Shown piece after piece: positions 21,934 to 32,998 of a stretch of DNA of 64,000 nt; positions within the stretch are counted from its first letter, which is position 1; each line of letters opens with the position of its first letter. Position numbers and translations under genes: made by a program. The DNA comes from Maratus speciosus (lineage: Eukaryota; Arthropoda; Arachnida; Araneae; Salticidae), in the NCBI GenBank assembly GCA_963932465.1, contig OZ010791.1, forward strand, positions 151,635,915-151,699,914, given 5' to 3'. The notes beneath the pieces are model-generated. The model saw only the letters and a program-made list of their open reading frames with translations, did no database searches and was not told where the DNA came from.

Positions 21934-24190
21934 TATAATGAATTGTTGTTCTCTTTTTTGCTGTTGCATTTTGGATTGTGTGCTATCCACCGATTTTAAG
22001 TTACGGAAAATGAACTCAGGATATTCGCATTATATTTAAATGGTCAATTAGCAACGGTAATAGCCTCTTTCCTTTTCAGAGGGATAATGGACTATGCTAC
22101 TTAGTTGAGTATTTTCCCTTTTCCTTTTGTTTTTTAATCAAAAAAGTTCGTATTTTTTATTAAATATCATCTATAGAATGTATTGAGATTCGCTTAATTA
22201 AAATCTTTTATTGTTATTATCATTTTTGCATTTTTTCTACCTGTTTTTTAATAGAAGAGCACTTTTTTTCTATGATGCACTGTTTTTGGCTTTGCAGTCA
22301 CTGATTCAATTATTGATAGCTCTAATTCATTGGGATATATTCTAATTTTGCAAATTAATCACGCATAAAATAAGATTTTTTTTTCAGTTACAAATTAATT
22401 TGACTTTTTTTCCCACGAAATATGCTAATTTATTCATTAATACATAAATACGTTAAACGAAGATTTCCCCTCAACATTGGAAAAGAAATTAGTAAATTAA
22501 ACGCTCCTTTTTGAAATTTCTTTTCTCCTTCCACCCAATCCCCCACTTTTTTTTTCTCCACGAAGCTTTCAAATTTAACCTGAGCTCAGCAGATGAAGGG
22601 GGAGGGGGAAAAAATGAAAAGAAAGCTTTTTAGTAAAATGTGCTCCAAAGATTTAAAGTATGCCATAGCAACCTGTCAGACAAAGCAAAATTCAGAAAAA
22701 AAAAAAATCTAAATTTTTTCCTTTAAAAAAAATGCAAGCTTCATTTTCCTATTTAACGATATGACGCGCGAACGCCAGCAATTAAAAAGTTCTGACTCCC
22801 TTCTCATTTAGTTTCTTGCTCCTCCTTCTGCTCTTGCTCCTTCTTTTTTGCCTTTTCTTTTTTCACGTGTCTCGCTTCTTTTCATAAAATCCGACAGAAA
22901 GAATTCGATTTGAAAAAAGAACGAAAATAAAAAATGTAAGGGCGAAGAGGTGGCTGGAAAAAAGAGCTTTTCTGTTCGAAAGAAGCGAAGTTTTCATTTT
23001 TTCGTCCATTCCCCCTCCATTTTTTTTTTTCTTTTTTACCCACATGCTAAAAAGACAGCTTTACCTCGGGGAATCGCTTTAATAAAGTACAAGCTATGTT
23101 TCTATTTTTTTCTTTCGAATTCTTTTTCTCATGTCGCTCTCAATATACGTTTTTATTTACTGCTAAATAGCGTGGTGAGTTTCTAATCTATTTTTGTGGC
23201 ACGTATTAACATAAATAACCACAAGTTCTCGCTGTACTTTTGTTTATCTTTGAGGAATCGTTCGATTTTTTTTCAATGGCTGTTGTTGAATAACAAGGGG
23301 CGAATCATTGTTGAAAAATCGAAGAACTTGAGCGATATTATAGTCAAAAAATCGATTAGAAGTACACGAAGTGAAGGCAAGGCTGTGTTTTGCAGCACTT
23401 AGGTACTTTTAACCTTATGATGCCATTTTTTTTTATGTCGCTTGATACAGAATAAACTCAGACTATTATTATTATATTTTTTTACATTTTTAATTAACAC
23501 TATTTCCAAGCAACAGTCTTCATAGTACATTTCTAGTAGAAATCTACCGGGAAGATTATTCTTTGGAAATAGTTCTAATCAAAATAATAAAGAAATGGTT
23601 TTCTTTGACAACCATACTGGCACAGATATGTACCGTCTGTAGTCTAAAGATCAAGTCATAATTGCAACTGAGTTATATTGTATATTGAGTCGTAACAAGA
23701 AATAGCTATTAAAAATGTTAGATGTACAAAATAAGCTGTTCCGCATTTAAAATTTCAAAATATAGAAAAGTCGCAGGAATATGAAAATAATAGGATCAAT
23801 AAACACGTTAGTCATCTATAAATGATATAAAAAAGGAAATATCGATTAAAATAGTTTGATTCTGCATTTAATTATGATGATCATTCACAAAAGTTCATGC
23901 ACATTCACACACATCCATGCATTTAAAGCAATAACGGACATTCCAAGACGTTTTAATTATTTAGTGATTCTATTAATTATTCAAGAAATAATTTTCTTCA
24001 CTCAAAGTACTTTAGAGTACGTTAATTATGAAAAATTGTAAATAAACACCATCCTTTAACCTTTTCCGACGGCGCCAAGAATATTTTAATAAAATTTTGC
24101 TTTTACTACAATGAAAGTTTAAAGTAACGAGTTTTTAATTTCTAAAAAAGTTCCAAAACAGTTCTAAATAGATTCCTAATTTTGATTCCT
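21934..24190. other. AT-rich stretch, no gene seen
   Basis: Contains polypurine and polypyrimidine patches (22540-23040) and short frames on both strands with low-complexity Lys/Phe-rich translations. Nothing here could be assigned to a family. Confidence 0.4.
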
Positions 24191-24439
24191 GGTGTTAGGA
24201 GGTAAGGAATGCAAAAAAACTTATGGACGCTCATCCGCCCAAGTGCTCACTGCAGATTTTATATGCACCAGATGCTACATCATCAGCATACAGAGCGTTC
24301 CTGAACTCTTGGGACAAACTGTAAGGGAAAGTGAAGAACACATAAAGAAACAATTTTGGCATAGCAATGTGATGTCGGAAATAAAAAGTGTTGGCCCAAA
24401 AAACGAGAAATAAGAGCAAAGAAAACAAGTGTTCTATTG

Positions 24440-24722
24440 ACTTAAGAAATATAACAAGTGCTCGAATATTCCACCACCAACATCAGTGCAGGCTACAGGC
24501 GTGGAATCGTCTAGCAAGTAATTGGCGTGCCCTATCGGAGATTCCAGGTGTCTTATCTGCAAGACACAAATTGACTTTGATGAGGATCTCATTGCAAGAC
24601 TCTCAGTTGCTTCCAACTGTTCATGAAACACCTAAAATCTTCGAAAGAGTACGACAATCGCTTGCTACACGCTGTCAGTCCTTTACCGATGTCGGTGGTG
24701 GCATATTTGAGTGCTTACTGTA
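24440..24722 (+). pseudogene. Decayed transposase C-terminus with inverted partial duplicate
   Basis: The plus-strand frame ends KIFERVRQSLATRCQSFTDV, then GGGIFECLL and a stop. A terminal basic helix followed by GGxFEHLL and stop resembles the C-terminus of Tc1/mariner-type DDE transposases. The same last ten residues (DVGGGIFEHLL) are also encoded on the minus strand at about 24440-24480, so two transposase tails lie head to head. The catalytic DDE residues are absent. Confidence 0.4.
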
Positions 24723-25226
24723 ACTGTCAATAAAACGCTTGTTTTCATTTCTTCTGCATTTCTTGTTTATCGCCAATACTTTTCATTTCCAACGCACACA
24801 TTGCTATACCAAAATTACTTCTTTGTGTGTACTTCATCTTTCCTTACAGTTTGGCCTGTAAGTCCAGGGACATCCTATACTATGGCAATCTTTGTTTGGC
24901 TTTTCTTTGTTCAATCTTTGTCTTTCTTAGGGATAAGAATTCAATGCTCGACTGACTGGGTCACCCCAACCCTTTTGCTCGCTTTATATGAGTTCATTCA
25001 TGTCCTTTGCATTAGAATATATATCCGAAATTCTCCAGACTACTGTCGATCCTTGGGAAAGCATAATAATGTTAAGAATGGTAACAACAACAACCATTGG
25101 CGTAGAGTTTTGAAAATTATTGGTAGGGCTCAAGTCGAATATAATACTTTTCCTCACAAACACGTGTTTGTGTATGTAATAGAGATCGATTACCAATTTA
25201 ATGTTGCTTTTTCAGAATCCTTTTAA
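24711..25226 (+). other. 171-codon open frame, probably not a gene
   Basis: One of the longer frames outside the transposons. The translation is rich in hydrophobic and aromatic residues at the N-terminal half and in Asn and His later. I recognise no domain, and it starts inside the tail of the decayed transposase frame. Chance opening in repeat-derived DNA is the simplest explanation. Confidence 0.2.
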
Positions 25227-25282
25227 ATAAATTATAAAAAATCGTATATTGTTAAATCACGAAAAACGGTTCATACAAGTTC

Positions 25283-25684
25283 AAAATTTCTTATTTTCTG
25301 AGTTTATTTAATTTAATTTTTGTTCTGAAACTGATCCATTTGGCAGATTCTCTTATTCAGAAACTATATAATGTGCCGTGCTTGTCGATTTTTTGATAAA
25401 GGCAGAATATATTGCAAAAAATGCTGTCAAAGTGGGCGTTTTGAACCAAATTTCCCGAAGCGAGGGAGCTGGAAACGAAAAAAAGGATCATACTGAGAAA
25501 ATAATTGTTTATAAATCAAGTTCTAATTCAATTGGGCGAAAAATGAAAACACATGGCCCCTTATACATCTTTTCAAAAATCATGTCAGCAAGTTTCATGT
25601 TTCATATTTTTACCTTTAAAAATGAGTCCGAAAATTTTGAGTTGTTGAGCGTGGGAAAATATTTTTTTGAGTGCATCCGCTTAA
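25283..25684 (+). mobile_element. TTAAGGGTG-family MITE copy 2
   Basis: Follows the family from the subterminal TTATTTTCTGAG to the right end GAGTGCATCCGCTTAA. The left TTAA end is eroded. It preserves the uninterrupted site GAAAATAATTGTTTATAAAT, which shows what the Helitron insertion site in copy 5 looked like before insertion. Confidence 0.75.
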
Positions 25685-25806
25685 ATAAAACTTTAAGAAA
25701 CCCTAAATATTGGAATGTACCAGCTACATTTAGAAAATTATATAGTCGCCGTTATTTGTGAATCATTTATAATAAAATCATAACGAAAGTTAATTCTGAA
25801 GTAATA

Positions 25807-25848
<42 letters not shown>

Positions 25849-26546
25849 CGGAATATAGATTTTTTCCCTATTTTTTCCAACCGGCTACAAAAGTTTAAAA
25901 GTTAATTTTATTTTAATTTAAAAAATAGAACCTAAATTGCGAAAATTCCTAATGTCGCTTATGAGTGAAAAAGAAAAATTATGTCCTTTTCATGTCCACA
26001 ATAAGAATTTTTTTTTCTGGGTAAAATGGGAAAGAATTCTTTTTATTTATTTAATTATTTATTTATTTTGTTTCCATTAAAGCAATCAGTAAGGACTTCA
26101 ATAGTAAAAAGAACGTTAAAAAAAATATTTTTTTTAAATTCAAATTATCCATTTTTATTCATCTTGTCCAACAAAACAGTCTGTCCGGATAACTGTAGGC
26201 AAAGTTTTCAATTTAGTTTTTTAAATAATAATATTTAAAATTGAATTTTTAACTGGTTTTATGTAATCACAAAACCTACTATTTTAACTAGTTGGGGTCA
26301 AAACACTAAAATATTTATTTTTTTATTATTATACTTTAGGATTAAATTTTGTCCACTAAAATGGTAACCTCTGTTAGTGTAACTTTTCTTACCAAAGAAA
26401 TGACTTCCATTGTCCCCTACAGACATTACTACTGCGCTTACTTGTAGATAAAAATATTACAAACGATGTGCTACAGCCATTTTGAATTTGTTCTGCACAC
26501 ATATGATCAGTAAGCTGAAACATCTGAATTTCAGATTAGTGTGTTT
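25685..26546. other. AT-rich stretch with long T-run
   Basis: A T-run of about 40 bases lies at 25809-25848. A GTAACCTCTGTTAG palindrome-like word is at 26364. No gene seen. Confidence 0.4.
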
Positions 26547-26666
26547 TAGGTAGCTTACAAAAAGCTACCTATTGCAGCCGTTCGGAGGAAAGCGATTTCA
26601 AAAAAATTTGGTATATTTTCATCGATCATGACCCCCAGACCCCGAAACCACCCTCCGTTCAAAAGT

Positions 26667-26668
<2 letters not shown>

Positions 26669-26758
<90 letters not shown>
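26669..26758. repeat. (AT)n microsatellite
   Basis: About 90 bases of TA/AT dinucleotide with one CC interruption near 26727. Confidence 0.95.
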
Positions 26759-26760
<2 letters not shown>

Positions 26761-26767
26761 GACCTTT

Positions 26768-28530
26768 GTCACGCTGTAACTCTCGAATTTATGAACCGAT
26801 TTGGATGTAATTCGGTATGTACATAGTACATACCAATGTCTCGACCCAGTTCGTTGGCCAGCTTCATTCGCCATTTTGTTTCAAAATGGCGGCAATTTAA
26901 AATTTTTTTAAAAATTTTAAATTTGAAATGTAGTACCAAAAAATTGAAAATGGAAAAATATTTTTTTTTATGTATTTGACATTTATACAAAGATTCCGGA
27001 GCAGTTTTTGTTTCGTCTATATCTTAAAAAATGGCTGAGTTATAGCATTTTGAATTTCTAGCGTGGCTGACATTTTGAAACGTCCTGAATTTTGTCACGC
27101 GATAAAAGACGTATTTATGAACCGATTTGGATGTAACTTCGTTTGTACATAGTACAGACCAATGTCTCGAACGAGTTCGTTGGCCAGCTTCATCCGCCAT
27201 CATGTTTAAAAATGGCAGCAATTTAAATTTTTAAGAAAAATTTAAATTTGAAATGTGGCACCAAAAAAATTGAAAATTGAAAAAATATATTTTTCTTTTG
27301 TGTTTGACCTCGATACAAAGATTCGGAAGCAGTTTTTGTTTCGTCTATATTAAAAAAATGGCTGAGTTATAGCATTTTGAATTTCTAGCGTGGCTGACAT
27401 TTTGAAACGTCCTGATATTTGTCACGTGATAACAGGCGTATTTATGAACCGATTTGGATGTACCTTGGTGTGTACACAGTAGATACAAATATCTCGACCG
27501 AGTTCGTTGGCCAGCTTCATCCGCCATCTTGTTTCAAAATGGCGGCCCTTTAAAAAAATAAAAAAATTTAAAATTTAAAATGAGATACCAAAAAATGAGA
27601 AAATGAAAAAGATTTTTTTCGTATGTGTTTGACCTTAATACAAAGATTCCGGAACAGTTTTTGTTTCGTCTATATCTAAAAAAATGACTGAGTTATAGCA
27701 TTTAGAATTTCTATTGTGGTTGACATATTAAAACGACCTGATTTTTGTCACGCGATAACAGGCGTATTTATGAACAGATTTGGATGTTACTTGGTCTGTA
27801 CATAGTACATACCAATGTCTCGACCGAGTTCGTTGGCCAGCTTCATTCGCCATCTAGTTTCAAAAGGGTTGCCATTAAAAATATAATTAAATTTAAAATT
27901 TAAAATGAGGTATTAAAAAATTGGAAAATGAAAAAGATTTTTTATGTGTTTGGCCTTGATACAAAGATTCCGGAGCAGATTTTGTTTCTGAAAATTTGTT
28001 ATTTTGTTTATATCTTAAAAAATGGTTGAATTATAGCACTTTGAATTTCTAGTATGGCTAACATTTTGAAACGATCTTGTATTTGTCACGCGATAACACA
28101 CATATTCGCCTATTTCCATGTAAGAAGGCATGTGGATAGTATACATCAATATCTCGACCAAGTACCCTGGCCAGCTTCATCCGCCATCTTGTTTCAATAT
28201 GGCGGCCATTAAATTAAAAAAAATTATATTTAAAGTGAGGTGCAAAATAATTAGAAATTGAAAAATGTTTCTTTCTTAAGTATTTGACCTTGATATAAGG
28301 ATTCAGGAGCATTTTTTGTTTGTCTTTATCTTAAAAAATGGCTCAGATATAGCAGTTTCAATTTCTAATGTGGGTGACATTTTGAAAAATCTGATTTTTT
28401 GCCTGCGACAGCACTCGTATATATAAACCGATTCCAACGTGAGTAAGCATGTGCGCAGCAATTACTAAGGTCTCGACCAAGTTCACTGGTTAGCCTCATC
28501 CACCATGTTATCTTAAAATAGCAGGCACTT
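26768..28530. repeat. Tandem array, about 326-bp unit, six copies
   Basis: The phrase GTCACG recurs at 26768, 27094, 27421, 27747 and 28085, with a degenerate copy near 28401, giving spacings of 326, 327, 326, 338 and 316. Each unit contains ACCGATTTGGATGTA, CTCGACCGAGTTCGTTGGCC and CTTCATCCGCCAT. Divergence increases to the right. Confidence 0.85.
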
Positions 28531-28982
28531 TAAAGAGATCGCCGAATTTGGCAGCCAAATATAAGTTACTTTAAATAAAAGCAGCTTGGATAAAGCTGAG
28601 TAATTTCGCAAAATTCTCATTCATAATGATTTAGTATTGATAAAAATTAGTATTGAATCACCTATATTCGGTTTCCACTAAATTGAGCTTCGTGTGCTTG
28701 AATAATATAAGTTGGCTTTTTTAAAATAAGGAATATGAAAGCTACCTCTTCCTCCCGGCACTGGCCGGAAGGACTTTTCTGTTTGTAACCGATGTTACAT
28801 AAATTTTTAATTCAAATATTGTCATTTTAATTAAAGTTTTATCTTTATTATATGAAGTTAAGTTAACTTAATTTAAATAAATGGAAGATTTACATATTTT
28901 TTTAATAATACTATAGAAAATACAATCTTTTTCTTTGTTAAATGTAACATCTGCTTTGTGTAACTTCTGTTACTACATATTT

Positions 28983-29238
28983 GGGTAGTTCTTAGTTATC
29001 CCGTCGACCAATTTCGCCAAATTATACACATTGACATAATTTGTATTTTAAATAACGAAAGAACAAATAAATTAGTAAAACATTAATAAAAATAGAAATA
29101 AAACGTCGAATTAATGGTTTTATTGGCCATTATTGGCATTTAATCTTACAATTAATTAATTAATGGCAACCATTATTGGCATTTAATCTTACAATTTGGC
29201 GACAGTAATTTTGTTGACGGGATAACTAAGAAGTACCC
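28983..29238. mobile_element. MITE with GGGTACTTCTTAGTTATCCC ends
   Basis: 256 bp; left GGGTAGTTCTTAGTTATCCC and inverted right GGGATAACTAAGAAGTACCC. Homology extends about 50 bp inward. ATATTT flanks both sides, a possible 6-bp duplication. A 30-bp internal phrase with ATTGGCATTTAATCTTACAA is duplicated. Superfamily not recognised. Confidence 0.6.
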
Positions 29239-29307
29239 ATATTTTTCACAGATGTAGATAAATTAACGAAAATCTAGTTTAAAATTCATATGCATAATAA
29301 AAATCCA

Positions 29308-29731
29308 TTAAGGGTGTATTCGAAAAAATATTTTTCCACCCTCAACAGCTCGAAATTTTCTGAGACATTTTCAGACTCATTTTTAAAAGTAAAAACACGA
29401 AACTTGCTGGGGTGATTTCTGAAGACATGTTTAACATGCCGTGTGATTTCATTTTCAGCTCAATTCATTAGAATTTTATTTTTAAACAATTATTTTCTCA
29501 GTATGACCATTTTTTTCATTCCCAGATCGCCCGCTTCGGAAAATTCGATTCAAAACGCTAACTTTGACAGCGTTTTTTACAGTATTTTCTGTATTTATCA
29601 AAAAATTAAGAAGCACGGCACATTATATAGTTTCTAAATAAGAGAATTTCCCAGTTTGATGCGTTTGAGAGCAAAAATGAATTTTAAAATGAATCAGAAA
29701 ATAAGCAGTTTGGATCGGAATACATCCTTAA
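29308..29731 (-). mobile_element. TTAAGGGTG-family MITE copy 3
   Basis: TTAAGGGTGTATTCG to GAATACATCCTTAA, 424 bp, complete with both TTAA ends. The short frame at 29443 is a translation of the element. Confidence 0.85.
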
Positions 29732-30160
29732 AGTGCTTTAGTAGTGTCATTGTTTTTAGATTAATGTAAATATACTTCTACTGTCTAATTTGTATTGCTT
29801 AATGTAACTTCTGTTACAAAAATGTAACCTCTGTTACTATATATAATTTCTGTTACTCTCACTTTTTTTCTATAGTTTTCTTGTTGTATATGAATAGCTC
29901 TCAAAAAATGTTCCCAAAACATCAAAAGGCATCTGTTCTTTCAATATACTAAAACTATTTGACCACTTACAAATATATTTACCGCAGGAATTGAAAATTT
30001 TGGCTGGAATGTTGAATACAAGTAACAGAGGTTACATATTGTTATACAAATTAATCCCTATTATTGTTTTCTTTTGAATATAAAACTACATATTGAAGTC
30101 TAATACACTAATCATGATATACTAATATACTAGAAATAATATTTTGATAGGAATAAAAAT
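29732..30160. other. AT-rich stretch with GTAAC palindromes
   Basis: Holds GTAACTTCTGTTAC (29804), GTAACCTCTGTTAC (29824) and GTAACAGAGGTTAC (30022). No gene seen. Confidence 0.5.
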
Positions 30161-30560
30161 GTTTTAAATTGAGTGGATGTTGTCCAGTACAGTATTCATC
30201 TTCAACCCTTTCAGGGGCAAGGTACTTCTCTTCGTAAAATGTTTTAAATTGAGTGGATGTTGTTCAGTACAGTATTCATCTTCAACCCTTTCAGGGGCAA
30301 GGTGCTTCTCTTCGTAAAATGTTTTAAATTGAGTGGATGTTGTCCAGTACAGTATTCATCTTCAACCCTTTCAGGGGCAAGGTACTTCTCTTCATAAAAT
30401 GTTTTAAATTGAGTGGATGTTGTCCGGTACAGTATTCATCTTCAACCCTTTCAGGGGCAAGGTACTTCTCTTCGTAAAATGTTTTAAATTGAGTGGATGT
30501 TGTCCGGTACAGTATTCATCTTCAACCCTTTCAGGGGCAAGGTACTTCTCTTCGTAAAAT
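30161..30560. repeat. Tandem array, 5 x 80 bp, containing a MITE end
   Basis: Units start GTTTTAAATTGAGTGG at 30161, 30241, 30321, 30401 and 30481, exactly 80 bp apart, and differ only at a handful of bases. The second half of each unit (CAACCCTTTCAGGGGCAAGG and the next 20 bases) is the terminal region of the TTAACCC MITE family seen at 32194. The high similarity points to recent amplification. Confidence 0.95.
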
Positions 30561-30705
30561 GCAGAAATGAATTAAAGACACCAGAATTTACAAACAAATT
30601 TATTTCAAAATAAGCAAAAGATTTTTTTTCACGTACGTAATAAAAAGAATTTTTTCATTCCAATATTCTGGTCCCTATGCGGCATTTAGGAATTAAAATT
30701 AAATT
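30523..30705 (-). mobile_element. Truncated TTAACCC-family MITE
   Basis: Continues from the last 80-bp unit. ACACCAGAATTTACAAAC, AAATAAGCAAAAGATT and CGGCATTTAGGAATTAAAAT are the reverse complement of the MITE at 32194-32406. The homology ends at about 30705 without the far TIR. Confidence 0.6.
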
Positions 30706-30720
30706 GGATGTTAATGCATT

Positions 30721-30826
30721 TTCCGGTGATTGTATTTTTGTCCTACCTATGAATTTAGCTATGCTGGAACCGATTTTATATAGACATATAAACACAGAAA
30801 AAATATATATTTGGTTTAAACTGAAT

Positions 30827-30857
<31 letters not shown>

Positions 30858-31473
30858 TATTGGGAAAACGACATAAAAATTTTTTTTGACCCTTATCTCT
30901 GTAACAAAGAAAAGAGGAAAACATGGTAAAATTCAAGAATGTAATTTTTTTACCGAAAAAAAGATACATTAAAAATTCCGTAAAATAATAGAAAGTCAAC
31001 AAACTAAATTTATATTAGAGAGAAACATATTATATTAAAGAGAAAAAGAGCCCATTTTAGAAATTATTAGCAGGGCTTCAGATCCACGAGCCCATACAAC
31101 TGTACGCTTATGGTAACAAAATACACGTCCCATTGCCATGAATCTAATTTTTTCCAGGGATTTTATTTTTTTTAGAAATGGGCGTATCATGAGATAGTTA
31201 AAATAGGGGCGTTACTATCCTATTATAAAATCAATATTACAATGAAGAAAGACTTGAAAAGGTTTTCTAATATATTTCTTTTACAGCTCTCCGTACCATA
31301 ATTTAAGGAATAAGGCCAATATGATTTTATCCACAACATACGTCATGTTGGTACACGTTATAACATATAATACAGCTATAAAAATAAAATACGAAATATT
31401 TTCAATTCCAACAAATATTAATTTCGTAACAGAAACAGAAACAGACAATTGTCAAATGTCATTTATCTTCCAT
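30721..31473. other. AT-rich stretch, nothing recognised
   Basis: An A-run of 27 lies at about 30831-30857. Short frames only. Confidence 0.4.
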
Positions 31474-31900
31474 TTAAGGCGGTATTTAAAAAAAATGTTT
31501 TTCCACGCTCAACAACTCGAAATTTTCTGATACTTTTTCAGACTCATTTTTAAAAGTAAAAAAATGAAACTTACTGACGTGATTTTTGAAGAGATTTTAT
31601 AAGCGACCCGTGTAATTTATTTTTCGTTCAATTAATTAGAACATGATTTATAAACAATTATTTTCTCAGTACGACCATTTTCTTCGTTTCCAGCACTAAC
31701 GCTTCGGGAAATTCTGTTCAAAATGCCCACTTTGACAGCCTTTTTTGAAATATATTCTGACTTTATCAAAAAATTGACAAACACAGCACATTATACAGTT
31801 TCTGAACAAGAGAACGTGCCAACTGGAAGTTTTTGAGAGCAAAAATGAGTTTGAAAATGAGTCAGAAAATAAGCAGCTTGGATTTGAGTACACGCTTATA
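31474..31900 (-). mobile_element. TTAAGGGTG-family MITE copy 4
   Basis: Left TTAAGGCGGTATTTAAAA. The right end, GAGTACACGCTTATAA, has a damaged TTAA. It preserves the site CGTTTCCAGCACTAACGC, which shows the undisturbed target of Copia element 2 in copy 6. Confidence 0.8.
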
Positions 31901-32042
31901 AAATAACGTAATACATTCTACAAATGGAAATAAGTACGAGTAATAAGCCAAAATTACGTCCACTAATAACCATATCACAATATTAAAATATTTATTTGCT
32001 TAAAAGACGTTATAAAAACACATTAAAAGTAAATTAAAAATC

Positions 32043-32095
32043 TATATTGACATGTTGCAACTCTTTCACTGAGTCGTCATCAGAATGTATAACAA
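32043..32095 (-). ncRNA. Hammerhead-like ribozyme motif, PLE 2 inverted arm
   Basis: Minus strand: CTGATGA core box, stem II (GACTC and GAGTT with a 7-nt loop), then GCAAC where GAAAC is expected, short ATG loop and GTC cleavage triplet. ATT and AAT flank it as the start of stem I. The GAAA box is mutated in this arm. Confidence 0.5.
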
Positions 32096-32193
32096 AAAAT
32101 TACAAATACAGTGCATATGAAAAATGGAAAAAAACACCGAATATAAACAAGTAATCATATTCCCGGGTTTCTTTGAATTATATAAAAAATCAT

Positions 32194-32406
32194 TTAACCC
32201 CTTCAGGGCGGTGGTTTATTTTTGGACCACCTAATTTTAATCCTTAAATGCCACATTCGTACCGGAATTTAATGAAAAATTTCCTTTTATTAAGTACTTG
32301 AACAAAAGCATTTGCTTATTTTCAAATTTTTTATATATATATTCTGGTGTCATTCACTCATTTTGGCATTTTGCGAATAGAAGTACCTTGCCCTTGAAAG
32401 GGTTAA
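32194..32406. mobile_element. TTAACCC-family (piggyBac-like) MITE inside PLE 2
   Basis: 213 bp, TTAACCCCTTCAGGGC to GCCCTTGAAAGGGTTAA, with TTAA at both sides. It splits PLE 2. A diverged copy lies at 33894 and a truncated inverted one at 30523. TTAACCC ends are typical of piggyBac MITEs. Confidence 0.8.
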
Positions 32407-32869
32407 GAAATTTTGGTTTATGTTTGATTGCGAAGACTCCTCCAAATTTAAAGATGCTTTTAAACACTAAAATTGATCCTATTAATAGGGATGACCTCTC
32501 AGGAGTTTATATGATTCCATTTATTAAAGAGGGGTAATCAAAAATCATTATATAGGTATAACCCAACGAAAATTCAATATCAGATGTAAAGAACATACAG
32601 CGGACATAAAATATAATAGAGGTAATACTGCTTTATCCCGGCTGAATCAAATAGAGAACATTAACATACTTTTTAACGAAAGTAGAATAATCTACACGTC
32701 TAATTTTTATTTACAATTATTTATAAGAGAGTCCATTGAAATTTATTTGAAAGGTTCAGAAGTTTGTAACGATATATTATCTTTTCGTATCCCGAATTTA
32801 TGGGTTGAATGGTTGGACAACTTACGGAGTCGCAACATAGAGGGAACACGTGCGATTGCGAAAATGTAG
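32407..32869 (+). pseudogene. PLE 2 GIY-YIG endonuclease remnant, frameshifted
   Basis: The first part reads NFGLCLIAKTPPNLKMLL and then RDDLSGVYMIPF, the GIY strand, before a stop at 32535. One frame away it continues HYIGITQRKFNIRCKEH and NTALSRL, with YIG, the R..EH motif and a following conserved stretch, ending at a stop at 32867-32869. A single frameshift therefore separates GVY and YIG. No reverse transcriptase part remains. The GIY-YIG family assignment is firm; function is lost. Confidence 0.7.
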
Positions 32870-32945
32870 GGCGCATTATATGATTACTTGTTTGTATTCG
32901 ACGATTTTTTCCATTTTTTATATACATTGTATTTGTAATTTTCTG

Positions 32946-32998
32946 TTATACATTCTGATGACGACTCAGTGAAAGAGTTGAAACATGCCAATATAGAT
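32946..32998 (+). ncRNA. Hammerhead-like ribozyme motif, PLE 2 sense pLTR
   Basis: CTGATGA at 32955-32961, stem II GACTC and GAGTT around AGTGAAA, GAAAC at 32980-32984, then ATGCC where the other arm has ATGTC. Stem-I sides ATT and AAT are present. The expected U before the cleavage site is C here, so cleavage is doubtful. It lies downstream of the GIY-YIG coding, on the same strand. Confidence 0.55.

Larger units (their letters stand above)
26547..28790. mobile_element. Repeat element with internal 326-bp tandem array
   Basis: The left edge has a hairpin (GGTAGCTT and AAGCTACC) followed by TATTGCAGCCGTTCGG. The right edge has GAAAGCTACCT and a hairpin CCGGCACTGGCCGG. Between them lie an (AT)n tract and about six tandem copies of a 326-bp unit. 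Hairpin ends, no clear TIR or target duplication, and internal arrays containing AACCGATTTGG are reminiscent of non-autonomous Helitron or Helentron elements, but I cannot prove the class or exact ends. Confidence 0.4.

Noticed and set aside
24231..24428. Minus-strand ALYADDVAS as a reverse transcriptase YADD motif
   Set aside because: No other RT motif surrounds it and the frame stays open for only about 65 codons; most likely chance.
30161..30560. Five regular 80-bp repeats as a CRISPR array
   Set aside because: The units are repeated in full with no variable spacers, and the region is eukaryotic transposon-derived DNA containing a MITE end.
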